A stretch of DNA of 57,681 bases from contig NCHD01000030.1 of NCBI GenBank assembly GCA_002257045.1, positions 1 to 57,681 on the forward strand, in the 5' to 3' direction. The translations under genes and the position numbers were made by a program. This DNA is from Hydrogenophilales bacterium 16-61-112 (GTDB taxonomy: Bacteria; Pseudomonadota; Gammaproteobacteria; Burkholderiales; Thiobacillaceae). Below the pieces are notes generated by a model, which saw only the letters and a program-made list of their open reading frames with translations, was not told the DNA's origin and did not search any database. Positions 37,065-44,747 of the stretch are shown here, piece by piece (the stretch's first letter is position 1; each line of letters opens with the position of its first letter).

Positions 37065-37558
37065 GGGATATCGAAATAGGCGATTTCCGTGTCGATCAGC
37101 GCGCGCACCTGTTTGGCGGGACGGCCGAGATAAAGATAACCGGATTCGAGAATCTTGCCCTCCGGCACCAGCGAGCCGGCGCCCAGCAGCACTTGTGGCT
37201 GGATCACCGCTCGGTCGAGAACGATGCTGCCCATGCCGATCAGGCATTCGTCCTCGATCGTGCAGGCATGCAGGATCACCAGGTGGCCGACGGTGACGCG
37301 CGCGCCGATGACCAGCGCGCCGCCCGCCGGATTGTGCTCGCCGCGATGCGACACATGCAGCACACTGCCATCCTGGATGTTGCTGGCGTCGCCAATGGCG
37401 ATGGAATTGACGTCGCCGCGAATCACCGCGCCCGGCCACACCGAAGCGTCGACGCCGAGCGTGACTTCGCCAATCACCGTCGCGCGCGGATGCACCCAGG
37501 CGCCGGGGCCCAGTTGTGGATGAATGCCGTGGTGCGCGGAAACCGAATCCAAGTCCAT
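37061..37558 (-). CDS. Gamma-carbonic-anhydrase-like hexapeptide protein
   Basis: 165 residues of left-handed beta-helix repeats (YrdA/CaiE/PaaY group). The three zinc His are in VLHVSHRGEHNP and TVGHLVILHA. Carbonic anhydrase activity is possible but many relatives are inactive. ATG 37558 is chosen because homologues begin shortly before the first hexapeptides. It is coupled to the TlpA-like gene and divergent from prlC. Confidence 0.88.
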   Translation of the reverse strand: MDLDSVSAHHGIHPQLGPGAWVHPRATVIGEVTLGVDASVWPGAVIRGDVNSIAIGDASNIQDGSVLHVSHRGEHNPAGGALVIGARVTVGHLVILHACTIEDECLIGMGSIVLDRAVIQPQVLLGAGSLVPEGKILESGYLYLGRPAKQVRALIDTEIAYFDIP

Positions 37559-37599
37559 GATTGACCGAGGGTTGAAATACGCCGGAAGCTGGCCCAAAT

Positions 37600-37605
37600 T
37601 ATAAT
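37600..37605 (+). promoter_or_regulatory. Putative -10 element of prlC
   Basis: Perfect TATAAT in an AT-rich spot (AAATTATAATCC), 49 bases before the prlC start. No convincing -35 at standard spacing. Confidence 0.4.
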
Positions 37606-37654
37606 CCGTGCACGCCGTTGCATCCCTTCTGCGCCCCTTTACGAAAGATCCGCC

Positions 37655-39706
37655 ATGAACAGCTCCAACCCCCTGCTCGACTTTTCCGGCCTGCCGCGTT
37701 TTGCCGAGTTCAAGCCCGAATTCGTCACACCGGCAGTCGACCAGCTGCTGGCCGACTGCCGCGCCGCCGTCGAACACGCCATGGACGCCGCGACGCCCGC
37801 CGAGTGGGAGGCCTTCGTCAGCCCGCTGGACGACGCCAACGAGAAACTGGGCCGCGCCTGGGGTCAGGTGTCACACCTGCATTCGGTGATGGACTCGCCC
37901 GAGCTGCGTGAGGTGTACAACGCCAACCTGCCCAAGATCACGATCTACTACGCCGAACTGGGCCAGAACGAAGCGCTGTTCGGCAAGTTCAAGGCGCTCG
38001 CAGCCGGCGCAGGCTTTGCCGCGCTCAATACCACGCAGAAGAAAATCGTCGAAAACGAGCTGCGCGACTTCCGCCTCGGTGGCGCCGAACTGCCCGCCGA
38101 ACAAAAAGAGCGTTTCATGGCCATCCAGGAAGAACTGTCCGGACTATCGGCCAAGTTCGAGGAAAACCTGCTCGATGCGACCAACGCGTTTGCTCTGTAC
38201 GTCGAGGATGCCGCCGAACTGGCGGGCGTGCCGGACGATGAGCTCGCGGCGATGCGCCAGGCCGCCGAGTCCGATGGAAAGCCGGGCTGGAAAATCACCC
38301 TGCACATGCCGTCCTACCTGCCGGTGATGCAGTACGCCAACAACCGCGCCCTGCGCGAGACGCTGTACCGCGCCTATGTCACCCGCGCCTCCGAATTCGG
38401 CAAGGCCGAGCTCGACAACACCCCGCTCATCGCGCAAATCCTCAAATTGCGCCGCGAAGCTGCTCAAATGCTGGGGTTTAAGAGCTACGCCGAGGAATCG
38501 CTGGCCACCAAGATGGCCGACACGCCGGCCGAAGTACTGAAATTCCTGTCCGACCTCGGCGCCCGCGCGCGGCCCTACGCGGAAAAAGACTTCGCCGAAC
38601 TCAAGGCGTTTGCCGCAGCCGAACTCGGCATCGCTGACCTGCAGGCCTGGGATAACGCTTACGCATCGGAAAAACTGCGCGTCGCGCGCTACAGCTTTTC
38701 GGACCAGGAAGTGAAGCAGTATTTCCCCGAACACCGCGTGCTGGCCGGCCTGTTCAAACTGGTCGAGACGCTCTACGGCCTGCACATCCGCGAGGATAAG
38801 ACGCCGGTGTGGCATCCCGACGTCAAGTTCTACACGCTGGCCGATCACGCCGGGCAGAAGGTCGGCCAGTTCTACCTCGACCTCTACGCCCGCGCGTCCA
38901 AACGCGGCGGCGCATGGATGGACGACGTCATCACCCGCCGCAGGCTGCGTTCAATTGACGGAGCGGGCGCACTGACGCAAACCCCGGTGGCCTACCTGAA
39001 TTGCAATTTCGCCCCGCCGGTGGGTGACAAGCCCGCGCTGTTCACCCACGACGAAGTCATCACCCTGTTCCACGAAACCGGCCACGGCCTGCATCACCTG
39101 TTGACGCAAATCGAAGAGCTGGGCGTCTCCGGCATCAATGGCGTCGAGTGGGACGCGGTCGAACTGCCGAGCCAGTTCATGGAAAACTTCTGCTGGGAAT
39201 GGGACGTGCTGAAGAACCTGACCCACCACGTCGACACCGGCGCGACGCTGCCCCAAGACCTGTTCGACAAGATGCTGGCGGCGAAGAATTTCCAGTCCGG
39301 CCTCGGCACGCTGCGGCAGATCGAGTTCTCCAGCTTCGACATGCGCCTGCACGACGACTTCGACCCCAACGGCGACCGCAGCGCGATGGACCTGCTGAAC
39401 GACATCCGCAAGGAAACCGCCGTCATGCTGCCACCCGACTACAACCGCTTCCCCAACAACTTCTCGCACATCTTCGCGGGCGGCTACGGCGCGGGCTACT
39501 ACAGCTACAAATGGGCCGAAGTGCTGTCCGCCGACGCCTATGCGCTGTTCGAGGAAAACGGCGTGCTCTCGCCCGAAGTCGGCCACCGCTTCTGGAGCGA
39601 AATTCTCGCCCAGGGCGGCGCCCGCCCGGCGCTCGAATCGTTCAAGGCCTTCCGCGGCCGCGAGCCGACCATCGACGCGCTGTTGCGCCATAACGGCATG
39701 GCCTGA
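37655..39706 (+). CDS. prlC: Oligopeptidase A (M3 metallopeptidase)
   Basis: 683 residues, normal for PrlC. Zinc motif HETGH at 473-477 with downstream Glu in the GVEWDAVELPSQFMENF segment. It degrades short peptides, including cleaved signal peptides, in the cytoplasm. The C-terminal GYGAGYYSYKWAEVLSADAY is typical. A strong terminator follows the stop. Confidence 0.96.
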   Translation: MNSSNPLLDFSGLPRFAEFKPEFVTPAVDQLLADCRAAVEHAMDAATPAEWEAFVSPLDDANEKLGRAWGQVSHLHSVMDSPELREVYNANLPKITIYYAELGQNEALFGKFKALAAGAGFAALNTTQKKIVENELRDFRLGGAELPAEQKERFMAIQEELSGLSAKFEENLLDATNAFALYVEDAAELAGVPDDELAAMRQAAESDGKPGWKITLHMPSYLPVMQYANNRALRETLYRAYVTRASEFGKAELDNTPLIAQILKLRREAAQMLGFKSYAEESLATKMADTPAEVLKFLSDLGARARPYAEKDFAELKAFAAAELGIADLQAWDNAYASEKLRVARYSFSDQEVKQYFPEHRVLAGLFKLVETLYGLHIREDKTPVWHPDVKFYTLADHAGQKVGQFYLDLYARASKRGGAWMDDVITRRRLRSIDGAGALTQTPVAYLNCNFAPPVGDKPALFTHDEVITLFHETGHGLHHLLTQIEELGVSGINGVEWDAVELPSQFMENFCWEWDVLKNLTHHVDTGATLPQDLFDKMLAAKNFQSGLGTLRQIEFSSFDMRLHDDFDPNGDRSAMDLLNDIRKETAVMLPPDYNRFPNNFSHIFAGGYGAGYYSYKWAEVLSADAYALFEENGVLSPEVGHRFWSEILAQGGARPALESFKAFRGREPTIDALLRHNGMA

Positions 39707-39734
39707 GCCGCATCAGGGAGTTGTTCACCTCCAA

Positions 39735-39770
39735 CCATAAAAACGGAGCCTGATGGCTCCGTTTTTATGG
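39735..39770. terminator. Bidirectional terminator between prlC and the AI-2E-family gene
   Basis: Perfect 16-base arms (CCATAAAAACGGAGCC and its complement) around TGAT. The A-run and T-run flank a GGAGCC stem, so it works both ways between convergent genes. The same core recurs at 43179-43232. Confidence 0.88.
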
Positions 39771-39772
39771 TT

Positions 39773-40984
39773 CTACTTCCCCAAAAGCTCGCCTATCGGT
39801 TTGTAGTCTTCCACCCGGTCGCAGATGGCCTTGATCACCATGATGATGGGCACGCCCAGCAACAACCCCCAGACCCCCCATAACCAGCCCCAGAACAGCA
39901 CGCCGACGAAAACCATCACGGCGTTCATCCGGCCTGCCCGGCCGGTCAGCCACGGCGTCAGCAAATAGCCTTCCAGGCTGGTGATGACCAGCGAGATGCC
40001 GGCGACCGCAAGCGCCATGCCCACGGTTCCGAATTGCAGAAAGCCGACCAGCCCCGTGCCGCCGGTCACAACGACCGGGCCGAGATACGGAATCATGTTG
40101 AACACCGCGGACACGATGCCCCAGATTGCCGCGTGCTCCAGGCCTATCCAGAGAAACGCGAGCCAGGTTGCCACGCCCACCAGAATGCTGGTGAAAATCT
40201 GCACCAGCAGATAGCGTTGAATCTGGACGTTGATTTCGTCCAGCACCTGCACGGTGATTTTTTTCTTGCTGAGCGTGGGGCCAGTGATCCTGACCAGCTT
40301 GCGGCGGAAAATGTCGCCCGAAACCAGCAGAAAAAAAGTCAGAAACAGCACCATGACCGCCTGCCCGGCAAACACGGCCGCACCGACCGTTCCCGTCCAG
40401 AGGTAATCCGAGATATTCAGCTTGGATTTTTCGATCAGCACCCGGGTCACGCCTTGCGGGGCCGTGGCATCCGGAGTGATCGTTTCATTCGCCGCGCGTT
40501 CAAGCTGGACCGCCGCCTGTTGCATCTGGTCCATCGCACCTTCGGTCGTCCCCCATTCCTTGCGCAAGGTTTTGCGGAATTTCTGTGCAGCCTCAGGCAG
40601 GGTTTCGATCAACTGGATGGCATCGTCACTGAGCGAATAGACCAGAGAACCGGTTCCGCCGACGATGCCGGCCAATAACAACGCAGCCCCGATGGCGCGC
40701 GGAATCCGCCATTTTTGCATCCGGTTGACGAGGGGGGAAAACGCGTAGCTGATCATGATGCCCAGCATCAGCGGGATGAAAAAAGCGCGCGCCCAGTGCA
40801 ACACAAAAATGACCGCCAGCACGGTGAGCACCGTCAGCGAAATGTTGCGGACGTCAGCTTGCACACGGGCGACGGGTGGAGATGCGATTGTCGTGACAGA
40901 TTCTTCGGCGATTACGGCACGGCTATCCGGGTCGGTATGCGGGTCGGAACCTGGGAGGTCATCGGGTTTGGCAAGGGTGTTCAT
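39773..40984 (-). CDS. AI-2E family (PerM/TqsA-like) transporter
   Basis: 403 residues. A charged N-terminal tail of about 45 residues, paired helices at 48-90, a soluble helical stretch about 120-200, then five or six helices with FNMIPYLGPVVV and the C-terminal LLLGVPIIMVIKAICD. The family exports small molecules or ions; a specific substrate cannot be given. Single gene with its own terminator. Confidence 0.9.
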   Translation of the reverse strand: MNTLAKPDDLPGSDPHTDPDSRAVIAEESVTTIASPPVARVQADVRNISLTVLTVLAVIFVLHWARAFFIPLMLGIMISYAFSPLVNRMQKWRIPRAIGAALLLAGIVGGTGSLVYSLSDDAIQLIETLPEAAQKFRKTLRKEWGTTEGAMDQMQQAAVQLERAANETITPDATAPQGVTRVLIEKSKLNISDYLWTGTVGAAVFAGQAVMVLFLTFFLLVSGDIFRRKLVRITGPTLSKKKITVQVLDEINVQIQRYLLVQIFTSILVGVATWLAFLWIGLEHAAIWGIVSAVFNMIPYLGPVVVTGGTGLVGFLQFGTVGMALAVAGISLVITSLEGYLLTPWLTGRAGRMNAVMVFVGVLFWGWLWGVWGLLLGVPIIMVIKAICDRVEDYKPIGELLGK

Positions 40985-41031
40985 GGCGCATTGTCGCCGT
41001 TATCCAGATAGCCGTGTAATCCTGCGCAGTA

Positions 41032-41298
41032 TTATTGATGGCGGTGAACTTGTCGTCGGCGGGTGGCGGGTGGCGGGTGGCGGGTGGCGGGTGGCGGGTG
41101 GCGGGTGGCGGGTGGCGGGTGGCTGGGGATGCTGCATATGGGGGTGCCGAAGTAGAGCTGGTAATGTCCCTTGGTGGGCACGGGCGGCATCGGCACGCCC
41201 ATCTTGTCGGACTGGATGCGCTCGATCGCCATGCTGGTTTTAACGACGCCGTCCCAGCCGGTGATAGTGGCGGATCCGCATTTCTTGCATTTCTTCAT
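41032..41298 (-). CDS. Small zinc-ribbon-like protein with repetitive Pro-rich tail
   Basis: 88 residues in this frame. It begins KKCKKCGSATITGWDG, a half zinc ribbon (Cys 4 and 7), with one more Cys near 55. The last 30 residues are HPPPATR repeats coded by the G-rich heptamer at 41061-41123, so the natural end is uncertain: the array may have replaced or extended the original C-terminus. Not recognised as a named family. Confidence 0.5.
   Translation of the reverse strand: MKKCKKCGSATITGWDGVVKTSMAIERIQSDKMGVPMPPVPTKGHYQLYFGTPICSIPSHPPPATRHPPPATRHPPPATRRRQVHRHQ
41061..41123. repeat. Tandem heptamer array, nine copies of GGGTGGC
   Basis: Nine uninterrupted head-to-tail copies on the plus strand, preceded by GGC and followed by TGGGG. 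The G3-TGGC-G3 spacing meets the usual G-quadruplex rule on the plus strand. On the minus strand the array encodes HPPPATR units. Confidence 0.95.
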
Positions 41299-41320
41299 GC
41301 TGTTTCATGTGTAGGCGTTT

Positions 41321-41628
41321 TTACGTCTTGGGACGGGGCGTGGCGTACTGCACGTCGCGATGGTAGATGTCGTAGGCGTCCATGCCGCCGGGAATGAGAA
41401 ACGCATCCATCAAAGGCGCGTCGTTGAAACTGTAGTTAGGAATAACCGTGAACCCCGCCTGGGCCTGCACCGGGCGATTGGCGTTTGCAATCAGAAATAC
41501 GCGATCTCCGGGTCGTACCAACGTGCCACCGAGAACACGCCGTACGGCTCGGTGAAGTCGACGATCTCGGCGTCCTTGAAGACATAGATCCCCAGACGGA
41601 ATCCTGCTTTGGTGGCAGTTTTTGTCAA
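41321..41628 (-). pseudogene. DJ-1/PfpI family remnant
   Basis: It begins near TTG 41628 with RLGIYVFKDAEIVDFTEPYG, a class-typical N-terminus, and shifts frame near 41520 (WYDPEIAYF then stop in one frame, RVFLIANANRPVQAQAGF in the other). It continues through FTVIPNYSFNDAPLMDAFLIPGG and ends MDAYDIYHRDVQ. The core with the nucleophile Cys elbow is absent: IPGG passes directly to what looks like the family C-terminus. So there is a frameshift plus a large internal loss. It probably encoded an isonitrile-hydratase/transcription-regulator-like DJ-1 protein. Confidence 0.7.
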
Positions 41629-41673
41629 TGAGGGCGTCCTGTTGTTGGGGAAAGTGTGCTGTTTAGCTACCGG

Positions 41674-42069
41674 CTATCCCAAGATATTTTCGATAGGGCG
41701 CAATCCACGGTCATAGGTAACCCCCCCTGTAAATTGATGTTTTAGATAATCTATAAATACATAGTCTGGTACAAATTTGTTCATTTCTCTACTTGGTGAA
41801 AGGGGCACTGGAACGCCTCCATTATCAATATTTTCAAAACTACATACCGTGTACTTTACTGTTTGGAAAGACATTCCAAGATTGTGACAAACGGAAACTG
41901 TTTCTCCCTCAATCTGATCCTGGAACCATATACGCTTGGCTAACATACACCCAAAAATCAGGTGCACATCTGCAATAACGGGCTTGTCTCTTTTATTCAG
42001 TGCGCTTTCAGCTCGTCGGCTTATCTCTACCTGTAACGATTTGCCGTATAAAACAACTAAATATTTCAT
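41674..42069 (-). CDS. Hypothetical protein under a TetR-type operator
   Basis: 131 residues, not recognised. No signal or membrane helix; the N-terminal half has KYLVVLYGKSLQVEISRRAE and four Cys in all. Base composition is clearly more AT-rich than neighbours, suggesting transfer. RBS AGAGAGG precedes ATG 42069, and the palindrome GACCGGTC lies 17 bases upstream of the start, identical to the one before the tetR gene at 42740. It is therefore the likely target gene of that regulator. Confidence 0.7.
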   Translation of the reverse strand: MKYLVVLYGKSLQVEISRRAESALNKRDKPVIADVHLIFGCMLAKRIWFQDQIEGETVSVCHNLGMSFQTVKYTVCSFENIDNGGVPVPLSPSREMNKFVPDYVFIDYLKHQFTGGVTYDRGLRPIENILG

Positions 42070-42080
42070 AGCCTCTCTCT

Positions 42081-42094
42081 TAGTTGACCGGTCG
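42081..42094. promoter_or_regulatory. Putative TetR operator, copy 1
   Basis: TAGTTGACCGGTCG with the perfect palindrome GACCGGTC at 42086-42093, just upstream of the 41674-42069 gene. The same 14 bases occur at 42751-42764. Confidence 0.7.
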
Positions 42095-42138
42095 CTAAAT
42101 AGTTGAGCTAAAAAATTAACGCGGGATTAGTGCCTGGC

Positions 42139-42740
42139 CTAACGTTTAGTTACGCGTATTTGCGCCATGGTGGGTAGCAATTGGCGAATGACTTCAGGTT
42201 CGTTTTGATTCTTTGCTAACAGCATTACGCCTTCAAAATAGGCCAGCATGGCTTTTGCAGTTGCCCCAGCATCTATGTCTTCCGCCAAATCACCCGCTTC
42301 TTGAGCGGCCAGGAGGACACCACCGAGCAGGTTTTGCAACTTGGCAAAAATATGCTGAATTTTTTCGCGAATTGGATCATCTTGCGTGGAGAGTTCATTC
42401 GCCAAATTACCGAAGGGGCAACCCAATATGTGGCCGGCATGCGCTTTCAACTGCTTTTGAAATAGATAGGCCATGTCTAAAAATCGCTCCAAACGTGCGA
42501 GGGGCGGCACATCTTCAGCAAATGCTTTGCTGATCATATTTGATTGAGTCTCAAAAAACTGCGCATCTAATATCGCAATTGTGAGCGCTTGCTTACTAGG
42601 ATAGAAATGATAAAAGCTACCCTTCTTACCCCAGCATGTTCGCAAATAGCGGCCATACCGACTTCGGCATAGCTGCGTGAAAAAATCAGATCACGGGCGG
42701 AATCGAGGATGCGCTGTTGGGTGTCTACGGTTAGTTCCAT
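42139..42740 (-). pseudogene. TetR-family regulator with a one-base frameshift
   Basis: ATG 42740 opens ELTVDTQQRILDSARDLI, a TetR HTH start, running to AAICEHAGV. The continuation KKGSFYHFYPSKQAL is in the next frame, so one base (probably one A in GTAAAGAAG) is missing near 42622-42630, inside the recognition-helix region. The ligand domain to TMAQIRVTKR is otherwise complete, with LGCPFGNLANEL. Total about 200 residues. If real, the regulator is inactive and its targets constitutively expressed; a single-base lesion could also be a sequencing error. Confidence 0.85.
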
Positions 42741-42750
42741 GCAGGCATGG

Positions 42751-42764
42751 TAGTTGACCGGTCG
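42751..42764. promoter_or_regulatory. Putative TetR operator, copy 2
   Basis: TAGTTGACCGGTCG, palindrome core 42756-42763, 11 bases upstream of the tetR start: an autoregulatory site by position. Confidence 0.7.
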
Positions 42765-43178
42765 GTTTAGTCAAGAATTATTTTAAATCATTGATATCAG
42801 GGGGTCTGGATGATTAAAGGCTCCAGGATGAGCCTTTGATTTCACTATCTGTGTCAGTAGTTGTTCACTAACTTGTCAGAGTTTCACAGTTTAGTCGAAC
42901 AGGTGACGTTGGCCCTTTACGCGAAGGTCATGCAAACACTCGGCGCATTGTTTGGGGGATTTCTTGGACACATAGTTCAAGGTCCGCTTTCTGCTCCCTA
43001 AGCAGAAGACCAGCCAGAAGAACTCGATCGTCCGGAATGGCCGGTAGCACAATTCGTAGCCAGCCCTTGTAGACGGCATACGAGGTTTGTTGGTGATTGT
43101 GTGCGAGAGACCGGAATTATTGACAACTGGCCGATCAACACAGTCCAAGCAAATGTCGGCTCCGGGTCGAACTCAGCC
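42765..43178. other. Gene-poor segment between tetR and prkB
   Basis: About 410 bases with lower GC at its left end (AT-rich 42775-42880). A minus-strand frame of 85 codons (42891-43148) opens with TTG, lacks an RBS and matches no family I know. Nothing else is recognised; it could be debris of a mobile element. Confidence 0.4.
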
Positions 43179-43232
43179 AGTAGCTGTAATAAAAAACGGA
43201 GCCATCTGGCTCCGTTTTTTATTGCAGCTACT
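43179..43232. terminator. Long bidirectional terminator downstream of prkB
   Basis: Arms of 25 bases with one mismatch, AGTAGCTG-AATAAAAAACGG on one side, loop ATCT at 43204-43207. The inner core AAAAACGGAGCC/GGCTCCGTTTTT is the same as in the terminator at 39735. It sits 8 bases past the prkB stop. Confidence 0.85.
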
Positions 43233-43239
43233 GTCGAGA

Positions 43240-44127
43240 TTACTTGTTCTTGTTCGCGATCATGTCCTGAATGATCGGTGCCAGGATCAGCTCCATGGCA
43301 AAGCCCATCTTGGCGCCCGGCACCACGATGGTGTTGCGGCGCGACATGAAGGAGTTCGGGATCATGTTCAGCAGGTAGGGGAACTCGACGCCCTTGGGTT
43401 CGCGGAAGCGGATGACGATGAAGCTTTCGTCCGGCGTCGGAATGTCGCGGGTGATGAAGGGGTTGGAGGTGTCGACCGTGGACACGCGCTGGAAGTTGAT
43501 GTCGGTGCGCGAGAATTGCGGGGTGATGTGGTGCACGTAATCCGGCATGCGGCGCAGGATGGTGTCGACGATCACGTCGGCCGAATAGCCGCGCTCGGCG
43601 CTGTCGCGGTGGATTTTCTGGATCCATTCGAGGTTGACAATGGGCACCACGCCGATGCCAAGGTCGACGTGCTGGGCGACGTCGATGTCATCGGTTTTGA
43701 CCAGGCCGTGCAGGCCTTCGTAGAACAGCACATCGGAGCCGCCGGGAACGTCTTCCCACGGGGTGAACTCGCCGGGGTTGAGGCTGCTGCCGAGGCGCTT
43801 GTTGTGTTCGGCTGCTTCGGCATCGCTGTGGATATAGAAGCGCTTTTTGCCGCCACCGGTTTTGCCGTAGGTTTCGAACAGCTCGGCCAGCTTGGCGAAG
43901 TGGTTGGACTGCGGGCCGAAATGGCTGAACGACATGTTGCCTTCGGCTTCGGCCTTTTTGACGGCTTCCTTGAAATCAACCCGCGACAGGCTGTGGAAGC
44001 TGTCGCCTTCGATCACGGCTGCATTGATTTTTTCACGGAAGAAAATGTGTTCGAACGCGCGCTTGACGGTGGTGGTGCCGGCGCCGGACGAACCCGTGAC
44101 CGCGATGACGGGATGCTTCTTGGACAT
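43240..44127 (-). CDS. prkB: Phosphoribulokinase (class I, proteobacterial)
   Basis: 295 residues. It phosphorylates ribulose 5-phosphate to RuBP for the Calvin cycle. P-loop VTGSSGAGTTTVKRAF, then IEGDSFHSLSRVDF, FYEGLHGLV, DLGIGVVPIVNLEWIQKIHRD and NTIVVPGAKMG are typical of the octameric bacterial class. ATG 44127 follows AGGGAG; an upstream start 17 codons earlier is rejected. No RuBisCO genes are in the window, but prkB itself indicates autotrophic capacity. Confidence 0.95.
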   Translation of the reverse strand: MSKKHPVIAVTGSSGAGTTTVKRAFEHIFFREKINAAVIEGDSFHSLSRVDFKEAVKKAEAEGNMSFSHFGPQSNHFAKLAELFETYGKTGGGKKRFYIHSDAEAAEHNKRLGSSLNPGEFTPWEDVPGGSDVLFYEGLHGLVKTDDIDVAQHVDLGIGVVPIVNLEWIQKIHRDSAERGYSADVIVDTILRRMPDYVHHITPQFSRTDINFQRVSTVDTSNPFITRDIPTPDESFIVIRFREPKGVEFPYLLNMIPNSFMSRRNTIVVPGAKMGFAMELILAPIIQDMIANKNK

Positions 44128-44233
44128 GCTGGGACTCCCTGATGGATGGGTAAGTAGATTTGAGCGAAACCTGCGCATTTTACCCGCCCAGGGCAGGCCT
44201 TGTCACCCGCGCGGCGCGGCACGGCTTGCGGGC

Positions 44234-44728
44234 TTACAGGGCAAATTCGAGCCGTTCCTGCAGTTTTTCCAACGCAGCCGCAGCGCAGGCTGCGTCTTTA
44301 TCACCCCCCGGTGCACCGGACACGCCCACCGCGCCAACGAGGCTGCCGGCGGCACGGACGGGCAATCCGCCTTCCATAACAATGAGGCCGTCGATGTGGT
44401 TGAGCTCGGGGCGGATGTCGCCACGCGATGCACGGAACTCGGCCGTATCCACTCCCGACATGATGGCCATGCCGGCCTTGCGCTCGGCGATTTCGAGCGT
44501 GTGGCGCGGCGCCAGGCTGTCGCGCAGCGCAACCTGGACGTTGCCGGCGCGATCGAGCACGACGGCCGACACGCTGTAACCGTTCTGCCGACAGGCTTCG
44601 ACCGCGCCCATGGCGATATCGCGCGCCAGTTCCAGGCCGATCTGCTTGACCGGCAGCACGTCGGGCTGGGCAGCGTGGGCGGGAAGGGATGCGATAAACA
44701 CCGAAACCAAAAGCAGTGATTTCATCAT
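44234..44728 (-). CDS. Exported GlcG/HbpS-like (DUF336) protein
   Basis: 164 residues with a signal peptide ending at AHA (about 19). The GlcG fold is seen in ARDIAMGAVEACRQNGYSVS, VLDRAGNVQVALRD, KAGMAIMSG and GAVGVSGAPGGDKDAACA. Relatives bind heme or occur beside oxidative enzymes; function here unknown. It starts 20 bases after the TraB-like gene, same strand, probably one transcript. Confidence 0.85.
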   Translation of the reverse strand: MMKSLLLVSVFIASLPAHAAQPDVLPVKQIGLELARDIAMGAVEACRQNGYSVSAVVLDRAGNVQVALRDSLAPRHTLEIAERKAGMAIMSGVDTAEFRASRGDIRPELNHIDGLIVMEGGLPVRAAGSLVGAVGVSGAPGGDKDAACAAAALEKLQERLEFAL

Positions 44729-44747
44729 GACGGGCGCCTCTACGGAT

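Noticed and set aside
41061..41123. CRISPR-like array
   Set aside because: Seven-base head-to-tail repeat without spacers; a simple tandem repeat.
42891..43148. 85-codon minus-strand gene
   Set aside because: TTG start, no ribosome-binding site, no recognised similarity; kept only as part of the gene-poor segment.
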